NCBI RefSeq assembly: GCF_022267315.1
Contig: NZ_JAIKLE010000044.1
Coordinates: 1 to 45,991, forward strand
Length of the DNA stretch: 45,991 nucleotides
Source of the DNA: Maribellus maritimus
GTDB taxonomy: Bacteria > Bacteroidota > Bacteroidia > Bacteroidales > Prolixibacteraceae
Reading direction: 5' to 3'
A program made the translations under genes and the position numbers. Of the stretch, positions 1-8,221 are shown piece after piece; positions within the stretch are counted from its first letter, which is position 1, and each line of letters opens with the position of its first letter. Below the pieces are notes generated by a model. The model made no database searches. It was not told the DNA's origin and saw only the letters and a list, made by a program, of their open reading frames with translations.

Positions 1-93
1 GTCCCAAAAGTCTGATTATGTATTTGAAGAGTTGAGTATTTGAAAAATTTCTCAGATACCTACCCGAATACAAAATCCTTTTTGGACAGCCTC
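1..93. repeat. Possible insertion-sequence end or miniature element
   Basis: The first ten bases, GTCCCAAAAG, pair 9/10 with CTTTTTGGAC at 78-87. The right arm continues as CTTTTTGGACAGCCTC (78-93), whose reverse complement begins GAGGCTGTCC. Such GAGGCTGTC-type ends resemble the termini of some insertion sequences from memory, without a database check. The left arm would start just outside the window, so the element cannot be delimited. The roughly 70 bases between the arms hold no convincing reading frame. Confidence 0.3.
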
Positions 94-126
94 TTCCGGT
101 ATATCATTTAAAGGTTTCAATCAAAA

Positions 127-528
127 CTACTTTCCTTTTCCCCAGGTTAAAACAATTACCAGTCCAATAATAGCCAAAAGAATAGTGTACACAATAACAT
201 CAACAAAAACAACCGTTAAATCATACTGAGTTGTCATCGAATACATCATTAAATCCATGGTAAGTCCCATTAAAAAACCAAAAATTGCCCCGGTTTTTAT
301 ACCATCAGCAATACTCGTTGCCCCTGACCATTTCAAAACCAGTGTTACGAGCAGTCCTAAAACCAGGTTGGATAAAATCATTGCCCACCAAATCATCTGA
401 TCGTCAGGTCGGTTCAAACTGGCATCTGAATGAGCAGCCATAAAATCGGCTAATAACATTCCGTAGACAACCCATCCAAGAAAGAAAAAAGCAATCCCGC
501 CAAAAATAGTTCCTCGTAAAATTTTCAT
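127..528 (-). CDS. Small four-helix membrane protein of unknown function
   Basis: A 133-residue protein with four hydrophobic segments at about residues 5-27, 46-66, 72-96 and 105-128, separated by short loops. It is therefore an integral inner-membrane protein with no soluble domain. I do not recognise the family; the layout (small, Gly-rich helices, first helix right at the N terminus) is reminiscent of DUF1761-like proteins, but this is only a resemblance. The ATG start gives an N terminus that enters the first helix directly. It is transcribed divergently from the M28 peptidase, with 179 bases between the two starts, and has no partner gene on its own strand in the window. Confidence 0.75.
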   Translation of the reverse strand: MKILRGTIFGGIAFFFLGWVVYGMLLADFMAAHSDASLNRPDDQMIWWAMILSNLVLGLLVTLVLKWSGATSIADGIKTGAIFGFLMGLTMDLMMYSMTTQYDLTVVFVDVIVYTILLAIIGLVIVLTWGKGK

Positions 529-707
529 ATTAATTCCGTTTTAAATTTGTTAAGTAAAAATTACGTCGATTATTTATAAGGTTAACGCATTATCGTAATA
601 AAACTCCTCTATTTAAATTTTTTAAGTTTATGTGAAGCTAATTTTTGAATATTCAATTCTACTTTTTAAAAAATAGTATTTTTAACGATTTGTATAAATT
701 CTCTAAA

Positions 708-2192
708 ATGAAGTTCAAAAATTTACTTGTAGCATTTTTTTTAATTCCCTTGGTTTTCACCGGTTTTGCACAAAGCAGCACCGAAACAGAACAAATTCTA
801 AATACTTTTCATTCCATTTCGAGTAACGATATTTTACAATTTGCCGAAGAATTAAGTTCCGATAAATACAAGGGTCGTTTATCGGGTTCTCCTGAATATT
901 TGGAAGCGGCGCAGTGGTGTGCCGGTAAATTTAAAGAATGGGGTGTTCTGCCGGCAAACAACGGAAGTTATTTTCAGTATTTTCCGAATGAATATTCAGA
1001 AGTATTCACAAAAGGAAAAGTGACTTATTCTCCTAAAAAAGGTGAAGAAATTCAACTTCAATTTTCGGATGATTATCTCCCTGGATCCAATTCTGCATCG
1101 GGAACCGTAAGTGGAAATCTGGTGTATGTAGGCTATGGGATTACCGCACCCGAATTAAATTATGACGATTATAAAAATGTGGATGTAAAAGACAAAATTA
1201 TCCTGCTCGAATCAGGAATTCCATATGCCAAAAACGACACAACACTAGCCAGTTGGACACCATACGCTTATCACCGGTACAAATTCAGAAATGCAGTTAA
1301 ACACGGGGCTGCAGGTATGTTGTACATCAGCAAACTGGCCAATCCGAATACCGTAAATCTTGAAAATTTTGTTTATGCACACATCGATCAAAACATTGCA
1401 GAACAAATTTTTTCAGATGCAGGGAAAAACTATTCAGAAATAAAAACGGAACTTTCCAAAATGAAAACTCCATCATTTGCTTTGCCTGCAAATCAAACCG
1501 TTTCCATTACGGCAAAAACCCAATATTTTCCCGATGCAAAAGCATGTAACGTAATTGGAAAAATAGAAGGTAGTGACCCGGTTCTTAAAAACGAAGCAAT
1601 TATTATTGGCGGTCACCTCGACGGGCAGGGATATTTGGGTGAAATATTTCCAAGTGCACTTGACAATGCTTCAGGTGTTGCCGATATTTTGGGAGCTGCA
1701 AAAGCTTTTGCTGAATCGGAAATAAAACCCAAACGAACAGTACTATTTATTTTACTTGGCGGAGAAGAGTGTGGTTTATACGGAAGTAAATTTTATGCTG
1801 AAAATCCGCTTTTCCCAATAGATAAAACGCTTCTGATGATCAATCTTGATATGGTTGGTAATGGTACCGGCTTTCATATTGCCAACGGAAAAAGTTATCC
1901 CGAACTATTCGCACATTTTGAAAAAGTAAACACTAAATATTTACATCGGAAAATGGGGGCTTCGGAGTGGAAAAAAAACTACGGACGTCCGCGTTCCGAT
2001 GCTTCAAACTTTGAAAATGCAGGAATAACCACTTTTTCGCTTTATACTTCGGAAAGTGTTTTCCCGGTACATTATCATCAACCTCTTGACAAAACCGATG
2101 TGCTCACTCCTGAGATAATGGAAGATGCCGCAAAATTGCTTTACCTTGGAATACGGGGAATTGCGAATGATGAAAATATTAAAATGAACTAA
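708..2192 (+). CDS. Secreted M28-family metallopeptidase with PA-type insert
   Basis: A 494-residue exported peptidase, probably an aminopeptidase acting in the periplasm or outside. The N terminus from this ATG is a typical signal peptide (Lys-rich start, hydrophobic core, cleavage near GFAQ). An upstream in-frame ATG 63 bases earlier would bury the signal behind 21 residues, so the start at 708 is chosen. The M28 di-zinc ligands can be followed in order: His near 303 in GGHLDGQG, Asp near 319 in LDNASG, the Glu pair near 353-354 in GGEECG, Asp near 381 in NLDMVG, and His near 455-457 in VHYHQP. Residues about 110-260 look like the protease-associated (PA) insert usual in this subfamily. It stands alone; DUF2797 follows 33 bases later. 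Substrate specificity cannot be read from the sequence. Confidence 0.93.
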   Translation: MKFKNLLVAFFLIPLVFTGFAQSSTETEQILNTFHSISSNDILQFAEELSSDKYKGRLSGSPEYLEAAQWCAGKFKEWGVLPANNGSYFQYFPNEYSEVFTKGKVTYSPKKGEEIQLQFSDDYLPGSNSASGTVSGNLVYVGYGITAPELNYDDYKNVDVKDKIILLESGIPYAKNDTTLASWTPYAYHRYKFRNAVKHGAAGMLYISKLANPNTVNLENFVYAHIDQNIAEQIFSDAGKNYSEIKTELSKMKTPSFALPANQTVSITAKTQYFPDAKACNVIGKIEGSDPVLKNEAIIIGGHLDGQGYLGEIFPSALDNASGVADILGAAKAFAESEIKPKRTVLFILLGGEECGLYGSKFYAENPLFPIDKTLLMINLDMVGNGTGFHIANGKSYPELFAHFEKVNTKYLHRKMGASEWKKNYGRPRSDASNFENAGITTFSLYTSESVFPVHYHQPLDKTDVLTPEIMEDAAKLLYLGIRGIANDENIKMN

Positions 2193-2225
2193 ATCCGAAA
2201 TAAACAGTTTCAATAAAAAAGTAAA

Positions 2226-3023
2226 ATGCAACTCGAAGGCAACATACGCAAAATGCGAACCCAGCTCGCCTCTCCGGTAAATTATTTTTTCCCGGTTGGT
2301 GAAAAAGAAGTTGAAATGAACCAACTGATTGGCCAGAAAATCTTATTGAATTTTACAGGTCAAATTAACTGTATTTCTTGTGGAAAAATAACCAAAACCT
2401 CTTTTAACCAAGGATTTTGCTACAACTGTTTGCAAACTGCCCCGGAGGCCAGTGAATCAATTATCCGACCCGAACTTTCAAAATCGCACCTTGGAATTGC
2501 ACGCGATATGGAATGGGCAAAAAAACATGATCTCATTGACCATTTTGTTTATCTGGCCGTTGCAAACGACATTAAAGTTGGGGTTACTCGAGAGCACCAG
2601 ATACCAACGCGCTGGATTGATCAGGGAGCAAGTTTCGCTATAAAACTAGCCAAAACACCCAACCGCCATATTGCCGGCATTTTAGAAATTTTCCTAAAAA
2701 AACACATTTCCGATAAAACCAACTGGCGGGCAATGCTAAAAAACGAAGTAGCAGAGCATATCGATCTTCTTCTGGAAAAAGAAAAAATAATTCAACTTCT
2801 TCCTGCTGAACTTCAAAAATATGTTGAACCAGATAATAAAATCACATCGATTGAATATCCCGTTAACGAATATCCAAAAAAACTAAAAAGCGTTTCGTTT
2901 GATAAAGCTCCGAAAATAGAAGGAATGGTTAAAGGTATTAAAGGGCAATACTTAATTTTTGATAATGATACGGTTTTAAACATTCGGAAGCATAATGGTT
3001 ATTTTTTACAGGTAAATTATTAA
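2226..3023 (+). CDS. DUF2797 family protein with Cys4 zinc motif
   Basis: A 265-residue cytosolic protein. Four cysteines at 49, 52, 65 and 68 (two CxxC pairs) form a probable structural zinc site. It is followed by a region containing VYLAVANDIKVGVTR, RWIDQGA and PNRHIAG, which I recognise as the conserved core of DUF2797. The spacing of Tyr, KVGVT and Arg is reminiscent of a GIY-YIG fold, but that is inference. No catalytic assignment is known to me. An internal ATG at codon 10 is an alternative start. It follows the M28 peptidase at 33 bases and may be co-transcribed with it, though the two share no obvious function. Confidence 0.8.
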   Translation: MQLEGNIRKMRTQLASPVNYFFPVGEKEVEMNQLIGQKILLNFTGQINCISCGKITKTSFNQGFCYNCLQTAPEASESIIRPELSKSHLGIARDMEWAKKHDLIDHFVYLAVANDIKVGVTREHQIPTRWIDQGASFAIKLAKTPNRHIAGILEIFLKKHISDKTNWRAMLKNEVAEHIDLLLEKEKIIQLLPAELQKYVEPDNKITSIEYPVNEYPKKLKSVSFDKAPKIEGMVKGIKGQYLIFDNDTVLNIRKHNGYFLQVNY

Positions 3024-3241
3024 TCTTTTAGAAAAAACGATTTTCCTATCAAAATGAAAACTAAACCCACTCATTTTCAAAATATTCTAAAATATACCAA
3101 ATATTAAATAGCTGTAAAACATTTCAATTTTAGCGATTTACGTGACTTTTCTCGCATCACAAAAAAATAAAATTTCTTTAATTTGCTACAGAATTGGTTT
3201 AATAACCAAATTCAACTAAAACCGATTTAATAAATACTACA

Positions 3242-4255
3242 ATGGAAAACTTAGACTGGAAAAATCTGGGATTTGGATATCGCGACACCGACTATAATGT
3301 ACGTTGCTATTTTAAAAACGGAGCATGGGGAGAACTTGAAGTTAGTACTTCTAACCGGATTGATATTCATATGTCGGCAACGGCGTTGCATTACGGGCAG
3401 GAAGCTTTTGAAGGACTCAAAGCTTTTAAAGGCAAAGACGGAAAAATCCGGATTTTCAGGATGAATGAAAACGCGAAACGTATGCAAAATTCAAGCGATG
3501 GAATCCTGATGGCAAAACTTCCGGTTGAAAAGTTTATGGAAGCAGTTCGCATTGCTGTGAAAAAAAATGAACGTTTTGTTCCGCCATACGAAAGCGGGGC
3601 AGCACTTTATATTCGCCCGCTGTTAATTGGTACCGGTCCTCAGATTGGAGTAAAACCTGCAGAAGAATATTTGTTTATGGTATTTGTGATGCCAGTCGGA
3701 CCTTATTTCCCTGAAGGATTTAAACCCACAGATTTGGTAATTTACCGTGAATACGACCGTGCAGCACCACAGGGAACAGGAAAATACAAAGTTGGTGGAA
3801 ACTATGCGGCCAGTATGTATGAAGGAAAAAAAGCCAAGGAAAACGGATTTTCGGCAGTATTGTATCTCGACAGCCGCGAAAAAAAATACCTTGACGAATG
3901 CGGGCCGGCCAATTTCTTCGGAATTAAAAACAATACCTATGTTACGCCACTATCCGATTCTATTTTACCATCGATAACCAACAAAAGCCTTATGGTTTTA
4001 GCGGAAGAAATGGGATTAAACGTAGAACGCCGGAAAGTTCCTTATGAAGAACTGGCTGAGTTTGAAGAAGTGGGTGCATGTGGAACAGCAGCCGTAATTT
4101 CGCCTATAAAAGGCGTTTACGACTCGGATAAAGATAAATGGTTTAAATATGGTGAAGAACCAGGAGAATGGAGCACAAAACTGTACAATAAACTCCGGGC
4201 CATTCAATATGGTGACCAGCCAGATACTCACGGATGGGTGGAAATTGTGGAATAA
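3242..4255 (+). CDS. ilvE: Branched-chain amino acid aminotransferase
   Basis: A 337-residue fold-type IV PLP enzyme that transfers the amino group between glutamate and Val, Leu or Ile; it is cytosolic and is the last step of branched-chain synthesis or the first of degradation. The PLP lysine is expected near residue 183 in the context YKVGGNYAAS, which matches the KxGGNY motif of the BCAT type found in eukaryotes and many bacteria. The entry motif LHYGQEAFEGLKAF near 45-58 and the late GTAAVISPI near 280 are also typical. Length is slightly under the usual 340-360. It is monocistronic, preceded by 218 AT-rich bases and followed by a hairpin terminator shared with the convergent TraB-family gene. 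Other ilv or leu genes are not in the window. Confidence 0.95.
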   Translation: MENLDWKNLGFGYRDTDYNVRCYFKNGAWGELEVSTSNRIDIHMSATALHYGQEAFEGLKAFKGKDGKIRIFRMNENAKRMQNSSDGILMAKLPVEKFMEAVRIAVKKNERFVPPYESGAALYIRPLLIGTGPQIGVKPAEEYLFMVFVMPVGPYFPEGFKPTDLVIYREYDRAAPQGTGKYKVGGNYAASMYEGKKAKENGFSAVLYLDSREKKYLDECGPANFFGIKNNTYVTPLSDSILPSITNKSLMVLAEEMGLNVERRKVPYEELAEFEEVGACGTAAVISPIKGVYDSDKDKWFKYGEEPGEWSTKLYNKLRAIQYGDQPDTHGWVEIVE

Positions 4256-4322
4256 AGACCTCTGCCACCCCGGTCAAAGAGAGGAATTATAAGTCGATTC
4301 AAAAAAAGAAATATTATATTCA

Positions 4323-4349
4323 AAGCTTCGGAAATTCCGAGGCTTTTTT
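4323..4349. terminator. Hairpin terminator between convergent genes
   Basis: AAGCTTCGG (4323-4331), a 5-base loop and CCGAGGCTT (4337-4345) form a 9-bp stem with one G-U pair, followed by a run of T on the plus strand. It lies downstream of the aminotransferase and touches the stop codon of the convergent TraB/GumN gene, so it terminates plus-strand transcription and may act in both directions. Confidence 0.7.
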
Positions 4350-5208
4350 ATAGTTGCTTTACCAAATATCCTTTGTCTTTCATTTGCTGGAGAACTCCGT
4401 CTGGGCCATACAAATGTAGTGCTCCAACAACAACAAATTCCGTATCAGGTGTTTTCAAATAATCTTCAAGTTGTGGAATCCAGTTGTCATTTCTATCCAA
4501 AAGCAAAAACTGATAGATTTCGGGAAACGTTTGTTTAAACTCTTTATTCAATTCCTGCATCACTTTTTTATCCCCGGTTTTCCAAGAAGCAATAATCTCA
4601 TCAAACATCGCATTGTTTTGCTCTATATCTTTCAAAGAATACAAAACAAAATCATCTTCATTAACCTGTGTTAATTGTTTCATAAAACTCAACTGTTCTT
4701 CAAATGTTTCGAGATACAAAAATGATTTCCCCTTTTTATTCGCCTCATCACTTAACTGAACATCTACCCCATCTTTTGTGACTCCGTTTTTTAACAATAC
4801 CATTTGTGTTAAATTCAGAATCACAGTAAAGGGCTTTAATTTTTGAATACCTTCCAACCGAATACCATAATTGGCACAGGCAGAATCGAGCTTGTTGTAA
4901 ACATTTTCACTAAGAACGGATTTTAATGTTTTATCATCCTGAAATGTCATGATTTCCATTAAATACGGAGCATTTGCCGGATTATTTACTTCGGAAATAT
5001 CGGTTTCCAGAACAAGAATTTCGGAATTATCCAACGTTTTCAAAAATTCATCCGGAAGAGGAAAGTCCTGTTCGCGAAGCTTGTGAATACTGCCTCCAAC
5101 AAAGATTTTTGCTCCATTTTTGTCTTCGATAACATAAACCGAAGATTGAGAAAACACCGGAAAAAAAATTACCAGGATAAGAATAGCAGAAATAATTGTA
5201 CGTTTCAT
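4348..5208 (-). CDS. TraB/GumN family protein, exported
   Basis: A 286-residue protein with an N-terminal signal peptide (KRTI start, hydrophobic stretch, cleavage near FSQS). The TraB/GumN (Tiki-like) family signature is visible at both ends: GGSIHKL near residue 38, and GALHLYGPDGVL followed by MKDKGY near 263-283. The family contains putative metalloproteases related to eukaryotic Tiki, in which the two GxxH motifs supply metal ligands; both are intact here. Activity on a specific substrate is unknown in Bacteroidota. It is a single gene, convergent with the aminotransferase and divergent from the ECF sigma operon. There is no lipobox, so it is probably periplasmic or secreted. Confidence 0.88.
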   Translation of the reverse strand: MKRTIISAILILVIFFPVFSQSSVYVIEDKNGAKIFVGGSIHKLREQDFPLPDEFLKTLDNSEILVLETDISEVNNPANAPYLMEIMTFQDDKTLKSVLSENVYNKLDSACANYGIRLEGIQKLKPFTVILNLTQMVLLKNGVTKDGVDVQLSDEANKKGKSFLYLETFEEQLSFMKQLTQVNEDDFVLYSLKDIEQNNAMFDEIIASWKTGDKKVMQELNKEFKQTFPEIYQFLLLDRNDNWIPQLEDYLKTPDTEFVVVGALHLYGPDGVLQQMKDKGYLVKQL

Positions 5209-5360
5209 TGCGCTATTTGATTTTGGGTTAAAAAACTTAAAGATACATTTTTAAGCGTAAAATCTTTCTGAATACAGCATTAAGCGATTGCCATTCCATT
5301 GGAGTTGTTTAGAGCAAAAAACAATATTCTTACTGTAACAATATAAAAAGTTCTTCGTCT

Positions 5361-5368
5361 TATTTTTG
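5361..5368 (+). promoter_or_regulatory. Candidate -7 promoter element of the ECF sigma operon
   Basis: TATTTTTG fits the Bacteroidota -7 consensus TAnnTTTG and lies 19 bases before the sigma factor ATG. No TTTG is seen at the expected -33 distance, so the call rests on one element only. Confidence 0.3.
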
Positions 5369-5387
5369 TAAACAGTGTTGAAAACAA

Positions 5388-5873
5388 ATGACAATAAGCG
5401 AATACAATTCCTCTGTTGATCTTTATTCCGATCGGTTATACCGGTTTGTTTTAAAGAGCATTAAGGATGTTCAGCGAGCTGAGGATATTGTACAGGACAG
5501 TTACGAAAAGTTGTGGAAAAATGTGGAAAATGTAAACGCCGAAAAAGTGCGTTCATATTTATTTACCACCGCTTACCACACCATGATTGACATTATTCGT
5601 AAAGATAAACGTTCATCATTTTCAGAAGACCTGAAACTTACTGAAGAAAGCCATGAAAACAATTATTCTGATTTGAGTGAGGTACTAAAAGAAGCTGTAG
5701 AAAAATTACCGGAAATTCAGCGTATGGTGTTACTTCTTCGCGACTATGAAGGGTACTCTTACCAGGAAATCGGTGAAATGGCAAACTTAAGCGAATCGCA
5801 GGTGAAAGTATATATTTACCGTGCGAGGGTATTTTTGAAAAAATATATTGGAAACATTGAAGTTGTTGTGTGA
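5388..5873 (+). CDS. ECF RNA polymerase sigma factor
   Basis: A 161-residue group IV sigma factor that would direct RNA polymerase to a small regulon. Region 2 occupies about residues 8-78 (YRFVLKSI, AEDIVQDSYEKLW, then RSYLFTTAYHTMIDIIR). Region 4 occupies about 100-155 (LPEIQRMVLLLRDYEGYSYQEIGEMANLSESQVKVYIYRA, quoted as a span with its helix-turn-helix at the end). The gene overlaps the next one by a single base, TGATG, meaning its stop codon shares an A with the following ATG. That next gene codes for a single-pass membrane protein that fits an anti-sigma factor. Autoregulation from the upstream promoter is likely by family habit but not shown by the sequence. Confidence 0.93.
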   Translation: MTISEYNSSVDLYSDRLYRFVLKSIKDVQRAEDIVQDSYEKLWKNVENVNAEKVRSYLFTTAYHTMIDIIRKDKRSSFSEDLKLTEESHENNYSDLSEVLKEAVEKLPEIQRMVLLLRDYEGYSYQEIGEMANLSESQVKVYIYRARVFLKKYIGNIEVVV

Positions 5874-6961
5874 TGAAGATCAATAAAAATAATTACGAAT
5901 CGTATTTTGTAGACTATCTTGAAGGTAATCTCAACGAGAAGTTGGTAGATGATTTTATTGAATTTCTTCAGCAAAATCCTGAATTAAAAGAAGAACTCTC
6001 TCTCTTTGATTCTGTTTCTGTTGTTCCTGAAAAAATTGAATTTGCACAAAAGAAGAAATTATATAAAGAAAAATACGACGCTGAAAACGCTTTTAACCAG
6101 GCAGCCATTGAACGTTTAGAAGGTGAAATTTCGGAAAAAGAAAAGAAAAACTTTGAAAAATATCTCTCAAAACGCCCTGAAAAAAAGAAGGAAGAAGTAC
6201 TGTTTCGTTACACAAAACTCCAGCCCGACGAGTCGCTTGTATTTAATAAAAAACAAAAATTGTATCATTATTCTGCCGGGAAAACTGTTTTGTTGTGGTC
6301 AGCCAGAATAGCAGCAGTATTAGCTTTGGCATTTATGGTTTATCTTCTGACCGATCAGAAAGCAAATAATCTCATTCCTGACAGCCAGGTTGCCTCATTA
6401 GAAAAAAATAACACGAAAAAAGATGCTGATCCGGTTACAAAAGAAACCAAAAACATAGAAACTCCTGTTGAACAGGACAAAACAAAAGAAAAAGAACAAA
6501 AGGTAAAAAAAGAAATAAAGACCACTGATCCCGTAGTAAAAAAACCTGCACCAAAAGCAAAAGAAACAAAAAGCCTGCGTGAAACGACCAAAGGTAGAAT
6601 GGGAGGCGAAGACCTTGCTTTGCATAGAATTCCACTCGAGGTACCATCAGAAATGAGTCGCATTACAGCCTCAGTAAAAACAACAATTTCGGATGTTCCT
6701 CTTGCTACGATGAAATTAAATAGTATAGAAACACCCGCTTACGAAGAAAGACTTTTGGCAGATGTTGTAAAAGAAAAAACCGGAATTGATAAACTTTCTC
6801 TAAATAAAATTAAAAAAGCAGGCTTAAACCTTGTGTCAAACATTACAAAAGACAATTTGAGTTACGAAACCAACAAAAACGGCAAGATCACAGAAATAAA
6901 TTACGACTCCCGTTTGCTGGCATTTTCTATTCCTACACACGACGAAGACGCCGGAGAATAG
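5873..6961 (+). CDS. Putative membrane anti-sigma factor
   Basis: A 362-residue protein. The start is the ATG that overlaps the sigma factor stop; a GTG one codon earlier is less likely. Residues 1-130 are a cytosolic helical region opening with YESYFVDYLEGNL, a pattern common in Bacteroidota anti-sigma proteins, and contain a repeated LEG(N/E)(L/I) element near 16 and 83. One membrane helix lies at about 137-159. The segment 170-225 is extremely Lys/Glu/Thr rich, a likely flexible periplasmic linker, followed by a domain of unknown type to the C terminus. There is no FecR domain. The role as anti-sigma factor is inferred from translational coupling to the sigma gene and from topology. Confidence 0.78.
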   Translation: MKINKNNYESYFVDYLEGNLNEKLVDDFIEFLQQNPELKEELSLFDSVSVVPEKIEFAQKKKLYKEKYDAENAFNQAAIERLEGEISEKEKKNFEKYLSKRPEKKKEEVLFRYTKLQPDESLVFNKKQKLYHYSAGKTVLLWSARIAAVLALAFMVYLLTDQKANNLIPDSQVASLEKNNTKKDADPVTKETKNIETPVEQDKTKEKEQKVKKEIKTTDPVVKKPAPKAKETKSLRETTKGRMGGEDLALHRIPLEVPSEMSRITASVKTTISDVPLATMKLNSIETPAYEERLLADVVKEKTGIDKLSLNKIKKAGLNLVSNITKDNLSYETNKNGKITEINYDSRLLAFSIPTHDEDAGE

Positions 6962-7065
6962 CCCTCCGGTTAAAATAGAAAAGATAAACTTTAAAATATT
7001 CTACGTTCAACCCTGCTCAGGAGATTTGTTTCACATCTATTTTTATTCTTATTATCGGAAAACAA

Positions 7066-7095
7066 TTTGTAATATTTTTTCCAGACCTATATTTA
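7066..7095 (+). promoter_or_regulatory. Weak candidate promoter upstream of the barrel protein
   Basis: TTTG (7066-7069), an 18-base spacer and TATATTTA (7088-7095) match the TTTG/TAnnTTTG promoter pattern except for the last base of the -7 element. It lies 79 bases before the ATG at 7175 and inside the 213-base gap after the anti-sigma gene, so the barrel gene may have its own transcript. Confidence 0.22.
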
Positions 7096-7174
7096 TTTAC
7101 AAACAGTTTTCCTTCTTCTGTAACTTTTCAGAGCACCTGACCGTCACAGCTACAGAAACAAAAATTTAAAACAA

Positions 7175-8086
7175 ATGAAACAATTAATTACCGTAATTTT
7201 GTGCAGCGTAATAGTCATGAACGCTTTTGCACAAAGAGATACAACAGAAGTTAAAATGTTGAAAAAAAATGTTGTTACTGTTGTTGAGAACGAAGATGGA
7301 ACCAAGGTAAAGGTTGGTAACGACAGAGGAGTTGAAGTTATAACTGATGACTGGGGTGATACAACACACATCCGCATTGGTCGACGCACTTTTGATGTTG
7401 TCGACAACTGGAACGGAACTCACATAAATGTAAGTAAAGAACCACGTGAAAAACATTGGTCAGGAAGTTTTAACCCGCACTGGGCGGGTATTGAAGTTGG
7501 AATGAATATGTTTTATGATACTGATTATTCACTTTACGGAGGCGATGAATTTTTTGACCTCATTCCCGGAAAATCACTTACCTGGAACTTTAATTTTGCA
7601 GAATGGGCATTCAAAAACGAAAGAAATAATTTTGGACTTGTTACCGGGCTTGGCTTTAGTTTTTCGGATTATACATTTGATCGTGCCATTACCATCGAAA
7701 AAGAAAATGGAGATGGTATGATTGTTCCTGTTCCGATCGATCCCGACGGCTTAAAAAAATCAAAACTTACAATGTCCTACTTAACAGCTCCTTTAATATT
7801 TGAAATAAAAACACCACTTCGTATGGGAGGTTCCCGTTTATACGTTGCCGGAGGTGTAATAGGTGGAATTAACATCGGTTCTCACACAAAATATAAATAC
7901 CGCAAAGACAAAGAAAAACTAAGAAGTAATTTTAACATCAACACCTTCAAATACGAACTCACGGGAAGAATTGGTTTTGGCGACCTCTGTATATTCGCCA
8001 ATTATAGCATGACTCCGTTGTTTAGCGACGGAAAAGGTCCAGAACTTTATCCCCTCATGATTGGCATTTCTTTCCCTAATATTTAA
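7175..8086 (+). CDS. Outer-membrane beta-barrel protein with N-terminal short repeats
   Basis: A 303-residue exported protein: a signal peptide with cleavage after NAFA, then about 55 residues of three short related repeats (EDGTKVKVG, WGDTTHIRIG, WNGTHINVS). From about residue 92 come alternating amphipathic strands ending with an aromatic C-terminal region typical of small PorT/OmpW-like barrels of Bacteroidota. Its place after an ECF sigma and anti-sigma pair suggests it is controlled by, or feeds into, that system. It lies 213 bases after the anti-sigma gene. The barrel assignment rests on strand pattern and composition; no specific transport or attachment function can be named. Confidence 0.75.
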   Translation: MKQLITVILCSVIVMNAFAQRDTTEVKMLKKNVVTVVENEDGTKVKVGNDRGVEVITDDWGDTTHIRIGRRTFDVVDNWNGTHINVSKEPREKHWSGSFNPHWAGIEVGMNMFYDTDYSLYGGDEFFDLIPGKSLTWNFNFAEWAFKNERNNFGLVTGLGFSFSDYTFDRAITIEKENGDGMIVPVPIDPDGLKKSKLTMSYLTAPLIFEIKTPLRMGGSRLYVAGGVIGGINIGSHTKYKYRKDKEKLRSNFNINTFKYELTGRIGFGDLCIFANYSMTPLFSDGKGPELYPLMIGISFPNI

Positions 8087-8114
8087 AATTTATCAACTAA
8101 AAAAAAACACTTTG

Positions 8115-8157
8115 TTTAAACCTTAAAGCTTTTTTAGAAAAGGCTTTAAGGTTTAAA
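8115..8157. terminator. Strong hairpin after the barrel gene
   Basis: A perfect 15-bp inverted repeat, TTTAAACCTTAAAGC (8115-8129) and GCTTTAAGGTTTAAA (8143-8157), can extend inward by four A-T pairs with a bulged G, leaving a 4-base loop. On the plus strand no T-run follows, only TATATTCC; the run of A at 8100-8107 would give a T-run only on the minus strand. It therefore probably ends the barrel transcript by structure, or acts as an RNA-stabilising end. Confidence 0.5.
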
Positions 8158-8221
8158 TATATTCCATGAAAACAATCTAAAGTTTGGCTTATAACCAGCC
8201 TTCTATTGCTATTTTTTTGTT

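Noticed and set aside
645-707. Longer N terminus of the M28 peptidase
   Set aside because: The extra 21 residues would hide a good signal peptide that begins at 708.
2004-2324. 106-residue minus-strand frame over the M28/DUF2797 junction
   Set aside because: It overlaps two solid plus-strand genes and shows no known motif.
6355-6663. 102-residue minus-strand frame rich in Phe, Ser and Val
   Set aside because: It is the complement of the Lys/Glu/Thr-rich linker of the anti-sigma factor and an artefact of its codons.
7443-7448. CACGTG core in the barrel gene as a parS
   Set aside because: The flanks do not match the consensus (three mismatches in the left half), and it lies in codons.
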